The notes: generated by a model from the letters alone, not told the origin. A stretch of DNA of 64,000 bases from Bacteroidales bacterium (GCA_017559135.1 JAFYSZ010000003.1:1-64000), one strand, 5' to 3'; positions 35,452 through 45,336 are shown, counted from the stretch's first letter. Translations and numbers: made by a program.

Positions 35452-37737
35452 ATGAAAAGATTATTATCACTCATTTGCACTTTATTATGTGCAAACGTGC
35501 TTTTAGCACAAACGACCTTTACCGTAGGAAATTTAACCTACGAAATAATTAACTCAAACGCTGTAAGCGTTTATGATTGTTATGAAAGAGATACCGTTTC
35601 TACGAGGGACGCTCTTAAAGAGTGTAAAGGTTTACTATTAGGAACGCTCTATGAAATAAGAGATACGGTTCCTCAACTTCTTTCTGGCAGTACAATTTTA
35701 GATACCGTCTATGACGTAGAGTTTTTCTTACCTTTCGAGGTCGCCACTCGTGAGTACTCCACTCATATATTAGATACTTTCTACGTATATCAAGATACAA
35801 TTATAGATGGCAATAGGATAGACGACACTGTTATTGTTATTCAAGACACTATTTCCTTTGCAGATTTCATAAATAACAGAGAAGATAGCCTATCTATTTC
35901 TATTATAGATTCTATATGTTTAGTTAGAGACACTCTCTCTATCATTCCAGAAAACGCAAGAATTATAGCTTCTCTTTTAGATATAAAACGAACAATTAGA
36001 GCAGAAGAACATCAACAAGGACAAAAAATTTTAAGCACGTTTTATATATATGGAGTAGAATATGGACTTATCCCACATAGCGTTACACACAATGGAAGAA
36101 GATACACTGTTACTTCTATAAGAGATTTAGCTTTTAGTAATTGCCATTATTTAAACAAAATTTATATTCCAAATACAATTACTTCTATTGGACGTAATGC
36201 GTTCTATAATTGTTACAATTTAGACACTGTTTACATACCTAATAGTGTTACTTCCATAGGAGAATTTGCATTTCAAGGTTGTGATAATTTGACACACGTT
36301 ACTTTACCTCAAAATGCTACAATTAGCAATACGGCTTTCTTTGAAGCAGGTAAAGAAACTGCCTATTTTAAAGATAATGACGGATTAAAATATCAGATTA
36401 TTCCTTTAAATGAAATTGAAAATTATAATTTCTATAACTGTGGAGCGATAACATTCCGTTTAGGCAACAACACATACGCTCCAAACGAAGTAATGGTCTT
36501 TCCTTATGAAAGCAATGCTTTAGAAAATGCACTTACGATAAAAGACATTGTTAATATTCCTCTTAGTAGAAATTCAAGCTATGAAATAATAGAACACAAT
36601 GAAACCAAATATACAACAAACAATAACTATTATCCTTATTTAGAAAATTCTTGTGTCATTAGCGATAATATAATAAAACACACGATATATATAGCTAATG
36701 ACACAATACTCGTTATTAAAGAAAGTAATGACACAATAATAAAGGCTCAATACACAAATGATACTACAATATGTATCAACAATGACACAATATATATAAG
36801 CAACAACACAATATATATTGGAAACGAAACGATACATACAGAAAATGATTCAATATATAGATTTGAGTTCAACATTAGATATTGGAAAAAAATAGAAAAT
36901 TATATTGAAAGGTACTATCCTGTAACCAAAATAAAAGAATACGCATTTGAAAATTACAGAAATTTACCTTCTGTTACTATTCCTAACACTATTACCTACA
37001 TTGGAGAAAATGCTTTTAGCGGTTGCAGTAGATTTGAGACGATTTCTATTCCTAAAAATGTTTCACATATCGGACGTAGTGCATTTGAAAATTGCAGCAA
37101 TTTAACAACTTTAAATTATAACGCAATAAATATTGAAGAATTTGAGAAAGAAGACTATTATCAATTCAAAGGTTGTCCTATCTCTTCAATAAATATTGGC
37201 GACAGTGTTCAAAAAATACCAAATAACTTTGCTTATAATTTAGATAGTTTGACTTCTATTACTATTCCTAACACTACTATTTCTATCGGACGTAGTGCAT
37301 TTGAAAATTGCAGCAATTTAGCTTCTGTTACTTGCCTTTCACTAATTCCTCCTCAAATTGAAGACTCTTTAACATTTAAATATACCCGTGAAAACAAGAC
37401 TTTATATGTTCCTTGCGGTAGTTTTGAAGCCTATACCGACACAACAGATAACGTTTATTGGGAAGCATACTTCTACAAAATACAAGATGATTGTGGAAAT
37501 GTAGGATTGTATGATGTAAACAGCGAAGAACTTACCTTCTATCCTAATCCTACAAGCGGAAAAGTTACTTTTAATCAAATGATAGAACAAATAGATGTAA
37601 TAGATATAACAGGAAAAAATATTGAAACATTCTCTAACACATACGAAATAAACATTGAAACTTTGAAATCAGGTGTTTATTATCTCCGATTATTATATGA
37701 AGATAAGGTAATGTTGAAAAAACTTATTAAGCAATAA
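35452..37737 (+). CDS. BspA-like LRR surface protein with Asp/Asn-Thr-rich repeats and T9SS sorting domain
   Basis: 761 residues. Signal peptide 1-20 (CANVLLAQ). The first 40 residues match the paralogue at 559-2418 (TTFTVGNLTYEI). Residues 46-165 are an insert rich in short DT(I/V) steps (IRDTVPQ, YQDTIID, IQDTISF). LRR_5 repeats occupy about 225-300 and 480-640 (IPNTITSIGRNAFYNC). Residues 410-468 are a near-perfect array of NDTI/NNTI/NETI steps every 7-8 residues. The tail has LTFYPNPTSGKVTFNQ and ends KKLIKQ, a T9SS type A domain. Predicted surface adhesin-like protein; the DT inserts are absent from the paralogue. Confidence 0.88.
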   Translation: MKRLLSLICTLLCANVLLAQTTFTVGNLTYEIINSNAVSVYDCYERDTVSTRDALKECKGLLLGTLYEIRDTVPQLLSGSTILDTVYDVEFFLPFEVATREYSTHILDTFYVYQDTIIDGNRIDDTVIVIQDTISFADFINNREDSLSISIIDSICLVRDTLSIIPENARIIASLLDIKRTIRAEEHQQGQKILSTFYIYGVEYGLIPHSVTHNGRRYTVTSIRDLAFSNCHYLNKIYIPNTITSIGRNAFYNCYNLDTVYIPNSVTSIGEFAFQGCDNLTHVTLPQNATISNTAFFEAGKETAYFKDNDGLKYQIIPLNEIENYNFYNCGAITFRLGNNTYAPNEVMVFPYESNALENALTIKDIVNIPLSRNSSYEIIEHNETKYTTNNNYYPYLENSCVISDNIIKHTIYIANDTILVIKESNDTIIKAQYTNDTTICINNDTIYISNNTIYIGNETIHTENDSIYRFEFNIRYWKKIENYIERYYPVTKIKEYAFENYRNLPSVTIPNTITYIGENAFSGCSRFETISIPKNVSHIGRSAFENCSNLTTLNYNAINIEEFEKEDYYQFKGCPISSINIGDSVQKIPNNFAYNLDSLTSITIPNTTISIGRSAFENCSNLASVTCLSLIPPQIEDSLTFKYTRENKTLYVPCGSFEAYTDTTDNVYWEAYFYKIQDDCGNVGLYDVNSEELTFYPNPTSGKVTFNQMIEQIDVIDITGKNIETFSNTYEINIETLKSGVYYLRLLYEDKVMLKKLIKQ

Positions 37738-37756
37738 ACATATTAAAAAAAACAAT

Positions 37757-37791
37757 AAGGAGGAGAATCTTGATTTAATTTTCCTCCTTTT
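37757..37791 (+). terminator. Terminator of the LRR gene
   Basis: AAGGAGGA (37757-37764) pairs with TCCTCCTT (37782-37789), followed by TT. Confidence 0.75.
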
Positions 37792-37863
37792 AATAAAACT
37801 TTTCCCCTCCACTTAACGCCGAATGCGTGCGATATTTTCAACTTTAAGATTTCTGATTGCAAA

Positions 37864-37885
37864 TTTTGAAAATATAAGCAGTTAA
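37864..37885. repeat. 22-bp dispersed repeat, copy 1
   Basis: TTTTGAAAATATAAG-C-AGTTAA, matching 21 of 22 bases at 50615-50636. Here it lies in a non-coding stretch beside a 10-bp inverted repeat. Confidence 0.55.
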
Positions 37886-37886
37886 T

Positions 37887-37941
37887 AAAAAACACTAAAT
37901 CAAGAACTTAACTTTTTAAAGGCTTGATTTAGTGTTTTTTT
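37887..37941. terminator. Perfect 18-bp bidirectional hairpin
   Basis: 37887-37904 pairs without mismatch with 37923-37940 (core CACTAAATCAAG/CTTGATTTAGTG), 18-nt loop, A-run left and T-run right. It runs straight into phased array D. Confidence 0.85.
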
Positions 37942-37942
37942 T

Positions 37943-38053
37943 CTTTGTTTTCTTTGACTTTTTCCTTGATTTTATCGAATTATTTCTTTGATTTTTGAAA
38001 TTATTTCTATGAAAAAATTTTTTCTTTCTATGAGTTATTTCGTTTTTTCAAAG
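37943..38053. repeat. 21-bp phased CWWWG array D (6 units, fading to about 38137)
   Basis: CTTTG 37943, CCTTG 37964, CTTTG 37986, CTATG 38007, CTATG 38028, CAAAG 38049: steps of 21, 22, 21, 21 and 21. Cytosines continue in phase at 38070, 38091, 38112 and 38133 (the last as CTTGA), suggesting older, eroded units. This is the longest array in the window. Confidence 0.88.
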
Positions 38054-38176
38054 ACTTTACTCAAAAAAGCCTTAATTTGTTAAAAAACAGCTCTATTTTT
38101 CATCAAATTTTCGCAAGAAATTTCACAAAACTCTTGAAACAAAATTTCTCAAAATAAAGTTTTTTTTCTCTACAAC

Positions 38177-38217
38177 AAAATAAAAGCGGACTAAACAAAT
38201 AGCCCGCTTTTATTTTT
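38177..38217 (-). terminator. purF terminator
   Basis: AAAATAAAAGCGG (38177-38189) pairs with CCGCTTTTATTTT (38204-38216), just past the purF stop; read leftward it ends in a T-run. Confidence 0.85.
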
Positions 38218-38229
38218 CTATTTTTTATT

Positions 38230-40134
38230 TTAATATGCTCTGCTGTTATTTCCTTCATAGTAGTTTATAAAGGCTTTATTTACTACTTTGTTTCCTCCTG
38301 CGGTTGGATAATCGCCTGTGAAATACCAATCTCCTGTATTATTTGGGCAAGCTTCGTGAAGCGATTCTATGGTATTGAAAATTATTTCTACTTCTGCGTT
38401 TGCGTCAGCAGGGGTTAGCATTTGTGTTATCTTTGCTGTGATTTGATCATCGGTAAATGGTGCGTAGATTTCTTTAACATAGTTTACGATTTCTTCTTTT
38501 GGAAGATTTTCTTGTGCTTTACATTTGCGGTAAACCTCATCTATGATGTGTTTTTGATTGGTTTCTTTTAGCAATTCTATTGTTGCGTTAAAGGCAATGA
38601 ACTCATTTAGTCGCGACATATCGATTCCGTAGCAGTCTGGATAACGAATTTGCGGTGCCGATGAGGCAACTATTATTTTCTTTGGCCCTAAACGGTCAAG
38701 GATTCTTAGAATTGATTGTTTAAGTGTTGTCCCACGTACTATGCTATCGTCAATTACCACAAGATTGTCTACATATTCTTTGACTTGTCCGTATGTTACG
38801 TCATAAACGTGTGCTACCATATCGTCTCTTTCGCTATCGCGTGTGATGAAGGTACGTAGTTTTACGTCTTTTACGGCTATGTATTCTCTTCTTGTCTTGA
38901 TTGAGAAGATTTCTTGTAGCATTTCTTCGGTTAAATTATCCTTTTGTGCAAGGATTTGCTCTATTCGTAGTTTGTCGGCATGCTCTGCAAAGGCTTCTGC
39001 CATACCTTGAAAGGCTACTGAGGCAGTATTTGGTATGTAAGAAATGACTGTGTTCTTTATATCGTTGTTTATTGCTTTTAATACCTTTGGTAAAATTAGC
39101 CTTCCGAGCATTTTTCTTTCTTTATAAATGTCTGCATCAGTTCCACGAGAGAAATAAATTCTTTCAAAGGAGCATTGTTTTGGTGCTTTGGTTGGTTCTT
39201 TGCAGCATTCTATGGATATTTGACCGTTTCGTTTGATTATGATTGCGTGCCCTGCTGGTAATTCTTTTATTTCGGTGAGTGGTTTGTTGAAAGTCGTCAT
39301 TATCACAGGGCGTTCTGAGGCTACTACGGCTATTTCATCGTCAATGTAGTAGAAACAAGGGCGTATTCCGTTTTCATCTCTAAGAACGAAAGCGTCTCCA
39401 TGCCCCATCATTCCTGCCATAACATAACCTCCGTCCCATTTCTTTGCGGAAGAAGTAAGAATTGTTTTGATATCTAATTCTTCTGCTATTCTTTCTGAAA
39501 TTTCTACATTGGTTAATTTTCTTTCGTCTTTGTATTTGCGGAATATTCTTTCGACTTCTCTGTCCAAAAACTTACCTATTTTTTCTAAAACAATGGCTGT
39601 GTCGGCTACTTTGACGGGGTGTTGTCCTAAACTTATGAGTTTATCTAACATTTCGTCTATATTGGTTAGGTTAAAGTTGCCTGCGAGAACTAAATTACGT
39701 GTTTTCCAATTGTTTTCTCTTAAAAACGGATGTAAGTTGTCTATTTCATCTTTTCCAAACGTTCCATAACGAAGATGTCCTAAGAATAATTCTCCTGTAA
39801 ATCGTGCTTTATTTTTTAACCAATTTATATCCTTTGATTCTTCTGGGTAAGCAGTTTTCAGAGATCTCATATCTTTGAATGCTTCTGCGAAAACGTCTTG
39901 AATTGGCGTTGATGTATTCGATTTTGTTATGTTTATATATTGTTCACCTGGCTTTGTATCAAATTTTATGTTTGCAAGACCGGCTCCATCTTGTCCTCTA
40001 TTGTGTTGTTTCTCCATAAGGAGATACATTCTGTTTAATGCCCAAGTGTTTCCGTACTTTTCTTGGTAATATTCCAATGGTTTTAGCAATCTAAGCATTG
40101 CTATTCCGCATTCGTGTTTTATTTGGTCGCTCAT
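38230..40134 (-). CDS. purF: Amidophosphoribosyltransferase, long Bacteroidota form
   Basis: 634 residues. A class II glutamine amidotransferase starts at Cys9 (HECGIAML, the nucleophile after removal of a short propeptide). Conserved RGQDGAG and LGHLRYGTFG follow. The phosphoribosyltransferase part holds the PRPP loop VVIDDSIVRGTTL near 450. It makes phosphoribosylamine from PRPP and glutamine, the first committed purine step. It is about 130-150 residues longer than the classic enzyme, with extra C-terminal sequence (ITQMLTPADANAEVEIIF). Last gene of a long leftward run, with its own terminator. Confidence 0.88.
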   Translation of the reverse strand: MSDQIKHECGIAMLRLLKPLEYYQEKYGNTWALNRMYLLMEKQHNRGQDGAGLANIKFDTKPGEQYINITKSNTSTPIQDVFAEAFKDMRSLKTAYPEESKDINWLKNKARFTGELFLGHLRYGTFGKDEIDNLHPFLRENNWKTRNLVLAGNFNLTNIDEMLDKLISLGQHPVKVADTAIVLEKIGKFLDREVERIFRKYKDERKLTNVEISERIAEELDIKTILTSSAKKWDGGYVMAGMMGHGDAFVLRDENGIRPCFYYIDDEIAVVASERPVIMTTFNKPLTEIKELPAGHAIIIKRNGQISIECCKEPTKAPKQCSFERIYFSRGTDADIYKERKMLGRLILPKVLKAINNDIKNTVISYIPNTASVAFQGMAEAFAEHADKLRIEQILAQKDNLTEEMLQEIFSIKTRREYIAVKDVKLRTFITRDSERDDMVAHVYDVTYGQVKEYVDNLVVIDDSIVRGTTLKQSILRILDRLGPKKIIVASSAPQIRYPDCYGIDMSRLNEFIAFNATIELLKETNQKHIIDEVYRKCKAQENLPKEEIVNYVKEIYAPFTDDQITAKITQMLTPADANAEVEIIFNTIESLHEACPNNTGDWYFTGDYPTAGGNKVVNKAFINYYEGNNSRAY

Positions 40135-40144
40135 ATTCTTTGAT

Positions 40145-41680
40145 TTATGATATTGGCATTATTCTTTCTATTCCTAATGCACTGTTTGACATTCTTAATG
40201 GTGGGGCTGCTTGATGACGTTTCCACTCATTTATTTTTACTAATCTTAATATTTTATCTACAACTATTGATTCAAAGCCTTGATTTATGATTTCGTCCCT
40301 GTTTAATCTTTGTTCTAAATGAAGAAAAAGGACTTTGTCTAAAATATCATAGTCAGGTAATGAATCTGTGTCTTTTTGATCGGGACGTAATTCTGCTGAT
40401 GGTGGTTTTATTATAGAGTTTTGAGGAATTATTTCTTGATTTCGGTTTATCCAACGAGACATTTCCCAAACATCTGTTTTGAAAATATCTCCTAAGGCAC
40501 CTACTGCTCCTGATGTATCGCCGTAAAGTGTGCCGTATCCTACTGATAACTCACTTTTATTCGTTGTATTCAAAAGGGCTGCTCCTATTTTATTGGCTAT
40601 TCCCATTAGAATCATTCCTCTTATTCTTGATTGTATGTTTTCTTCTGCTACATTTGGCTCTCTTCCTTCAAAAACTGGCAAAAGGGCTTTAAGGGCAGAG
40701 GTAAATGTTTCCTTGATTGGAATTGTGTAATGCTGTATTCCTAAGTTTTCTGCACTCGCTGTTGCATCTGTTATGCTATGAGAAGTTGAGTATTCGCTCG
40801 GTAGCAAAACTCCTATCACATTTTCTTTTCCTAAGGCTTCAACTGCAAGCACTACAACTAAGGCAGAATCTATTCCTCCTGAGAGTCCTATAAGGGCTTT
40901 CTTTATATTGTTTTTGCGAAAGTAGTCTTTTATTCCAAGAACTGCCGCATGATACATCTTTTCTATGCGAGAAAGAGGCGAAATAGTGTATTTTTCTGTT
41001 TTTTGTGTTTCAATTTGCAATGTAGATTCTTCAAATAATGGCAATTCTTTTGACAAATCTCCATTTGAAAGCATAAAAAAGCTACTTCCGTTAAAGATAT
41101 AACTTCCTTCTGCTCCACATCTGTTTGCTAATACAATGGGAACTTTTGCTTTTCTAATCTTTGGTTGAAGCGAAGTCAAGACTTCTTTTTGTGTTTCGGG
41201 TGTAAAAAGTATGTTTGAAGCACAAATAATCAAATCTGCTTTGTCTTGCTTTTTCAAATAGTCGTCTAAATCTTCTAAAAAGCCGAATGCTATTGTTTGT
41301 TTTTTGTATTCTATTGTGCAAAAGCCCTCTCCCGAAGAGAATCCTTTGTCAAATCTATTTAAGTTCTTTTTTGTTGCTATTGCTTTTAACTCTCCGTTTT
41401 CTATAAAGGCAAGAGCATTTAATTTTTCTTCGTTTTGAGTGATTGGGAGACCAAAAATAAAGTCTTTTTTTAACTCCGATAATTTATCAGCATATTGAAT
41501 GCTTTTTTTATATGTATCATTATAAGAAATAGAATCGTAAAGAGGAGAGCCACTTAATGATAATTCAGGAAAAATTATCAAGGAATCTACATCTGATTCT
41601 TTGATTTTTTCCTGAATTAGGCTGAAATTATATTCAAAATCTAAGGTTTTAGGATTGATTTGAGCAATTGTTACTTTCAT
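40145..41680 (-). CDS. nadE: Glutamine-dependent NAD+ synthetase
   Basis: 511 residues. The N-terminal nitrilase-fold glutaminase (1-225) has LIIFPELSLSGSPLYD with the catalytic Glu, and later IICASNILF, where the Cys is the nucleophile. The synthetase domain has the PP-loop LIGLSGGIDSALVVVLA near 265 and NTTNKSELSVGYGTLYGD. It amidates NaAD to NAD+ using glutamine and ATP. Gaps of 20 bp to recA and 10 bp to purF make a shared transcript likely. nadA of the same pathway is 8 kb away on the other strand. Confidence 0.94.
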   Translation of the reverse strand: MKVTIAQINPKTLDFEYNFSLIQEKIKESDVDSLIIFPELSLSGSPLYDSISYNDTYKKSIQYADKLSELKKDFIFGLPITQNEEKLNALAFIENGELKAIATKKNLNRFDKGFSSGEGFCTIEYKKQTIAFGFLEDLDDYLKKQDKADLIICASNILFTPETQKEVLTSLQPKIRKAKVPIVLANRCGAEGSYIFNGSSFFMLSNGDLSKELPLFEESTLQIETQKTEKYTISPLSRIEKMYHAAVLGIKDYFRKNNIKKALIGLSGGIDSALVVVLAVEALGKENVIGVLLPSEYSTSHSITDATASAENLGIQHYTIPIKETFTSALKALLPVFEGREPNVAEENIQSRIRGMILMGIANKIGAALLNTTNKSELSVGYGTLYGDTSGAVGALGDIFKTDVWEMSRWINRNQEIIPQNSIIKPPSAELRPDQKDTDSLPDYDILDKVLFLHLEQRLNRDEIINQGFESIVVDKILRLVKINEWKRHQAAPPLRMSNSALGIERIMPIS

Positions 41681-41700
41681 TTTAAAGAATTTGAGAGTTT

Positions 41701-42723
41701 TTATTCTGTTTTATCTTTTAGATATTGACGAATCTTTGTTTCAATCTCTTCTTGAAGTTCAGGATTGTCTAATAAAAGTTGTTTAACTGCTTCTCTACCT
41801 TGTCCAAGTTTTGTTTCGCCATAACTAAACCAAGAACCGCTTTTCTTTAACACCTCTGCTTCAACTCCAAGGTCTACAATCTCTCCTATTTTGCTTATTC
41901 CTTGTCCAAATAACAAATCAAACTCAACTTGACGGAAAGGTGGAGCAACTTTATTCTTTACAATCTTTACTCTAACTCTGTTTCCAATGTTTGTATCTCC
42001 CTCTTTAATGGCTTGAACCCTCCTTATATCAATTCTAATTGAAGAATAGAATTTCAAAGCATTACCTCCTGTTGTTGTTTCTGGCGATCCAAACATCACT
42101 CCAATTTTATCTCTTAATTGATTTATGAAAATACAACAACATTTCGTTTTACTAATTGTCGCAGTCATCTTTCTAAGAGCTTGACTCATTAAACGAGCGT
42201 GCAATCCCATTTTACTATCGCCCATTTCTCCATCAATTTCGCTTTTAGGTGTAAGAGCTGCAACAGAATCTATCACAATCACATCAACAGCTCCTGAACT
42301 TATTAGATTTTCTGCTATTTCTAAGGCTTGTTCTCCGTTGTCTGGTTGAGAGATATAAAGATTATCTACATCTACTCCTAACTTTCTTGCATAGGAACTA
42401 TCAAATGCATGTTCTGCATCAATGAATGCTGCAAGTCCTCCTTGTTTTTGGCTTTCTGCAATCGCGTGAATAGCTAAGGTTGTCTTACCTGAGGATTCTG
42501 GGCCGTAGATTTCTATTATTCTTCCTTTTGGAAATCCCCCTACTCCTAATGCTGCGTCTAAGGAAATAGAGCCTGTTGGAATTGTTTCTATGTCTTCAAC
42601 AGCTTTATCGCCTAATTTCATTATTGAACCTTTGCCATAGTTCTTCTCAATCTTAGAAACAGCTGCTTGAAGTACTTTTAATTTTTCTAATTTCTCAGCT
42701 GATATATCTTGTTGCTTTGCCAT
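41701..42723 (-). CDS. recA: Recombinase RecA
   Basis: 340 residues, normal length. Walker [10 protein letters not shown] at 74-82, [16 protein letters not shown] (Walker B and L1 side), [14 protein letters not shown] and [28 protein letters not shown] (L2). It forms filaments on single-stranded DNA for strand exchange and SOS induction. A -7 box TATTTTTG (42757-42750) about 27 bases upstream gives it an internal promoter in the run. I see no obvious LexA-type palindrome. Confidence 0.98.
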   Translation of the reverse strand: MAKQQDISAEKLEKLKVLQAAVSKIEKNYGKGSIMKLGDKAVEDIETIPTGSISLDAALGVGGFPKGRIIEIYGPESSGKTTLAIHAIAESQKQGGLAAFIDAEHAFDSSYARKLGVDVDNLYISQPDNGEQALEIAENLISSGAVDVIVIDSVAALTPKSEIDGEMGDSKMGLHARLMSQALRKMTATISKTKCCCIFINQLRDKIGVMFGSPETTTGGNALKFYSSIRIDIRRVQAIKEGDTNIGNRVRVKIVKNKVAPPFRQVEFDLLFGQGISKIGEIVDLGVEAEVLKKSGSWFSYGETKLGQGREAVKQLLLDNPELQEEIETKIRQYLKDKTE

Positions 42724-42763
42724 AGATTATTTTCTTTTTATTAAGTGTACAAAAATAATACTT

Positions 42764-43207
42764 TTATTTTAATAAATTGCTACTAATGTAATGTTCTAAT
42801 TCAGTTTCGGACATAAATCCCTCTATAATAACAGGAGCAGACGAAGAATCTTTAAAGAAAATCAAAGTAGGAATTGCCTTAATCTTTAATGTATTTGCTA
42901 AATCCAAAGACTCATCAACGTCTATCTTATAAAAATTAACTTTACCCTCATATTTCTTTGACAATTTCTCCATTATAGGCGAAAGCATCTTGCAAGGACC
43001 ACACCAAGACGCATAAAAATCAACTACCGTTGGTTTATTACCAATATAAGTCAAAGTTTCGTTATCTATTTTTGCAACATTATCTACAAAAAACTTTGTA
43101 TCGATTTGCTCAACCAATACTTGATTATTTTCTTTCGGTTTTTGTCCGCAAGAAAACAATAAGAAAAACGAAACAATTAATAAAACACTAAAATATTTTA
43201 TTTTCAT
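42764..43207 (-). CDS. Thioredoxin-family lipoprotein
   Basis: 147 residues. Lipoprotein signal FFLLFSC (Cys20), then a thioredoxin fold with FYASWCGPCKMLSPIM and the cis-Pro block KAIPTLIFF. The WCGPC site is that of a classical thioredoxin, yet the protein is lipid-anchored, so it should act in the periplasm. It starts one base after the GNAT-reductase fusion ends; whether it belongs functionally with sphingolipid synthesis is unknown. Confidence 0.88.
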   Translation of the reverse strand: MKIKYFSVLLIVSFFLLFSCGQKPKENNQVLVEQIDTKFFVDNVAKIDNETLTYIGNKPTVVDFYASWCGPCKMLSPIMEKLSKKYEGKVNFYKIDVDESLDLANTLKIKAIPTLIFFKDSSSAPVIIEGFMSETELEHYISSNLLK

Positions 43208-43208
43208 A

Positions 43209-45329
43209 TTACAACCATTTTTCGTTTTTATACCATTTTATACTCTCTTCTACCCCTTTTTTTAAATCATATTGTGGACGATAGTTCAAATCTTTTTTCA
43301 AGTCTTCAATATCACAATCCCAATTACGTGCAGAAAGAATTGAATACTTATCTTTGTTAAGTGTAAATTGTTTTCCAATAATTTTTCCAAAGAAATCTAA
43401 AAACGAAGAAATGAATTTGACAATGCAAAGGGGAAATTTGATTTTTATTGTCCAAGTTTTTAAAGTTTCTTTGCTGATTCGTGCATATTCAGAGTCTAAA
43501 TACATATTTCCATCACTGACAAAATATGTTTTCCCTGAGACTTCGCTTTCAAAAGCTTTAATACACAAATCTACAAGGTCTTTTGAATAAACAAAAGTCA
43601 AGTGTTGTGGAACAAATCCTAAGTATGGTTCTAAGTGATTTTTAATAGTTTGAAAAAAAACAAAGTAATCTGTTTCACGTGGACCATATACACCTGTTGG
43701 ACGTAAGATAACGTATTTTCCTTTAAAGTTTGCATTAATATATTCTTCGGATTTGAGTTTTGAAACCCCGTATGCGGTATTTGGTTTATTGACATCAGAC
43801 ACCTTAGCCTTAGCAAAAGTTTTCTCATCGCCTGGTCCATGAGCAGCAAACGAAGAAAGATATATTAGTTTTGTTTGATTCACATCAATAGCATCAACTA
43901 AATTTTTAGTAAACTCATAATTTACTCTTTCAAAGTCTTCATTTTTCTTCGCTTTTGTTAGACCTGCAAAATGAAATACACATTTAAATTTATGTTCTTC
44001 TAATTGTTGTTTTAGTTTTTGAGGATTAGAAAAAGCCAAGTCTATAAAATTAATTCGTGTGTCAGTCAAATATTTTCTACTTGAAGTGTTTCTAACTCCT
44101 GCATACACATTATATCTACCTTCTTCAAGCAATTGATCTATTAAAGTACTGCCTATAAAACCGCTTGCACCTGTTACCAAAACTTTTTCACGAGTATCTT
44201 CTGGTATTTCTTTGATATAAGCTCGTCTTCTCATTGCAATATTAGATTCTTCATACTTTTCCCAAATGCGAGCGGCAAGATTTGTTTCTAATTGAGGATT
44301 TGCAATTGCTGTTTTCGAGCCAAGAGCTATATATTGCTTATTCATCTCAGCATAATAAATAGAATGTATTCCTTTATTCTGCCATTTAGGATGTACACCA
44401 TTGAAATAAAGATCTATATTCTCAAAATTGCGTATTGCTTTCAAAAGATGATACCAACCAAAAGGGAAAAGTTTTCCTTTACTCTTACGAAGTGCTTCGG
44501 TAAGCGAAGGCATAGAAACTCCAAAGGCTGCAATATCATCATTTTCGTCCACAATCAAACACAAAAGTCTTTTATCCAAAAAAGGAAAATACATATCAAT
44601 ATAGAATTGTGCTTGTTTTTCATTCAAAGGCACATATCCAAAAAGATTAGAAAAAGCTTCGTTAAGCGTATTGAATAGTTTATGACCATATCTCTTTGCA
44701 ATCTGTTTTGCAGATAAGTCTTCTACTATTCTAAGATTATATTTTTCTTTAATAAGATTATTGATTCGTAAAATCTTTTCAGGGATTTCTTGATTTGCTT
44801 TTATCCTATATTGAATCCAATCTACTTCTTTTTTGTAGGAAAGTTTCTCTATGATTTGCGGATAATAGGAAGGATTGTAATAAGTGGCCATTGTACAATC
44901 TTCTTCAAAGCCTTCTACAAGCATTCCTTCTTTATCCATATCTGTAAAACCCATAGGCCCTACGATTTCGGTCATTCCCTCACTCCTACCCCAATTTTCT
45001 ACCGCTTCTAAAAGTTTTTTACAAACTGTTTCTTCATTTATGAAGTCTAACCAACCAAAACGAATTCTTTTTTCTTTCCAAATTTCGTTTGATTTATGGT
45101 TTATCATTCCTACAACTCGTCCCACCACTTCTGAGCCTTTATATGCCAAAAAGATTTTAAAATCACAAAATTCCAAAGCAGGGTTTTTCTTTTTGTTAAA
45201 AGTCGTTTTTTCGTCCATAATCAAAGACGGAACCCATTTTTTGTCGTTTTTAAAAAGTTTATAAGGAAAGTATAAAAATTCTTTAAAGTCTTTTTTGTTT
45301 GTAACAGCCCTTACAGTGATGGTATTCAT
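43209..45329 (-). CDS. GNAT-type acyltransferase fused to an SDR reductase; candidate ceramide synthase/reductase
   Basis: 706 residues in two parts. Residues 1-375 are an acyl-CoA N-acyltransferase-like (GNAT superfamily) protein with GSEVVGRVVGMINHKSN and WGRSEGMTEIVGP. From residue 381 an extended short-chain dehydrogenase begins: GASGFIG at 387-393 (NAD(P) site) and Tyr520-xxx-Lys524 (AYGVSK). Bacterial ceramide synthesis as described in Caulobacter uses Spt, then a GNAT-like synthase (bCerS), then an NAD-dependent epimerase-like reductase (CerR). This gene starts 7 bp after an spt gene and joins the second and third activities. Assignment is inferred from context and fold; the fusion itself is plain, one uninterrupted frame. 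Confidence 0.75.
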   Translation of the reverse strand: MNTITVRAVTNKKDFKEFLYFPYKLFKNDKKWVPSLIMDEKTTFNKKKNPALEFCDFKIFLAYKGSEVVGRVVGMINHKSNEIWKEKRIRFGWLDFINEETVCKKLLEAVENWGRSEGMTEIVGPMGFTDMDKEGMLVEGFEEDCTMATYYNPSYYPQIIEKLSYKKEVDWIQYRIKANQEIPEKILRINNLIKEKYNLRIVEDLSAKQIAKRYGHKLFNTLNEAFSNLFGYVPLNEKQAQFYIDMYFPFLDKRLLCLIVDENDDIAAFGVSMPSLTEALRKSKGKLFPFGWYHLLKAIRNFENIDLYFNGVHPKWQNKGIHSIYYAEMNKQYIALGSKTAIANPQLETNLAARIWEKYEESNIAMRRRAYIKEIPEDTREKVLVTGASGFIGSTLIDQLLEEGRYNVYAGVRNTSSRKYLTDTRINFIDLAFSNPQKLKQQLEEHKFKCVFHFAGLTKAKKNEDFERVNYEFTKNLVDAIDVNQTKLIYLSSFAAHGPGDEKTFAKAKVSDVNKPNTAYGVSKLKSEEYINANFKGKYVILRPTGVYGPRETDYFVFFQTIKNHLEPYLGFVPQHLTFVYSKDLVDLCIKAFESEVSGKTYFVSDGNMYLDSEYARISKETLKTWTIKIKFPLCIVKFISSFLDFFGKIIGKQFTLNKDKYSILSARNWDCDIEDLKKDLNYRPQYDLKKGVEESIKWYKNEKWL

Positions 45330-45336
45330 AATTTTT

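Larger units (their letters stand above)
37738..38229. other. Convergent intergenic region with three terminators and repeats
   Basis: 492 bases without a gene, between two converging genes. In order: a hairpin terminator for the LRR gene, a stretch with a 10-bp inverted repeat (ATATTTTCAA 37832 / TTGAAAATAT 37866) and a 22-bp repeat shared with 50615, an 18-bp perfect hairpin, the longest phased CWWWG array, and the purF terminator. No coding potential seen. Confidence 0.7.

Noticed and set aside
44292..45264. Several rightward ORFs of 70-130 residues opposite the GNAT-reductase gene
   Set aside because: They overlap each other and the clearly conserved fusion frame; none has a domain.
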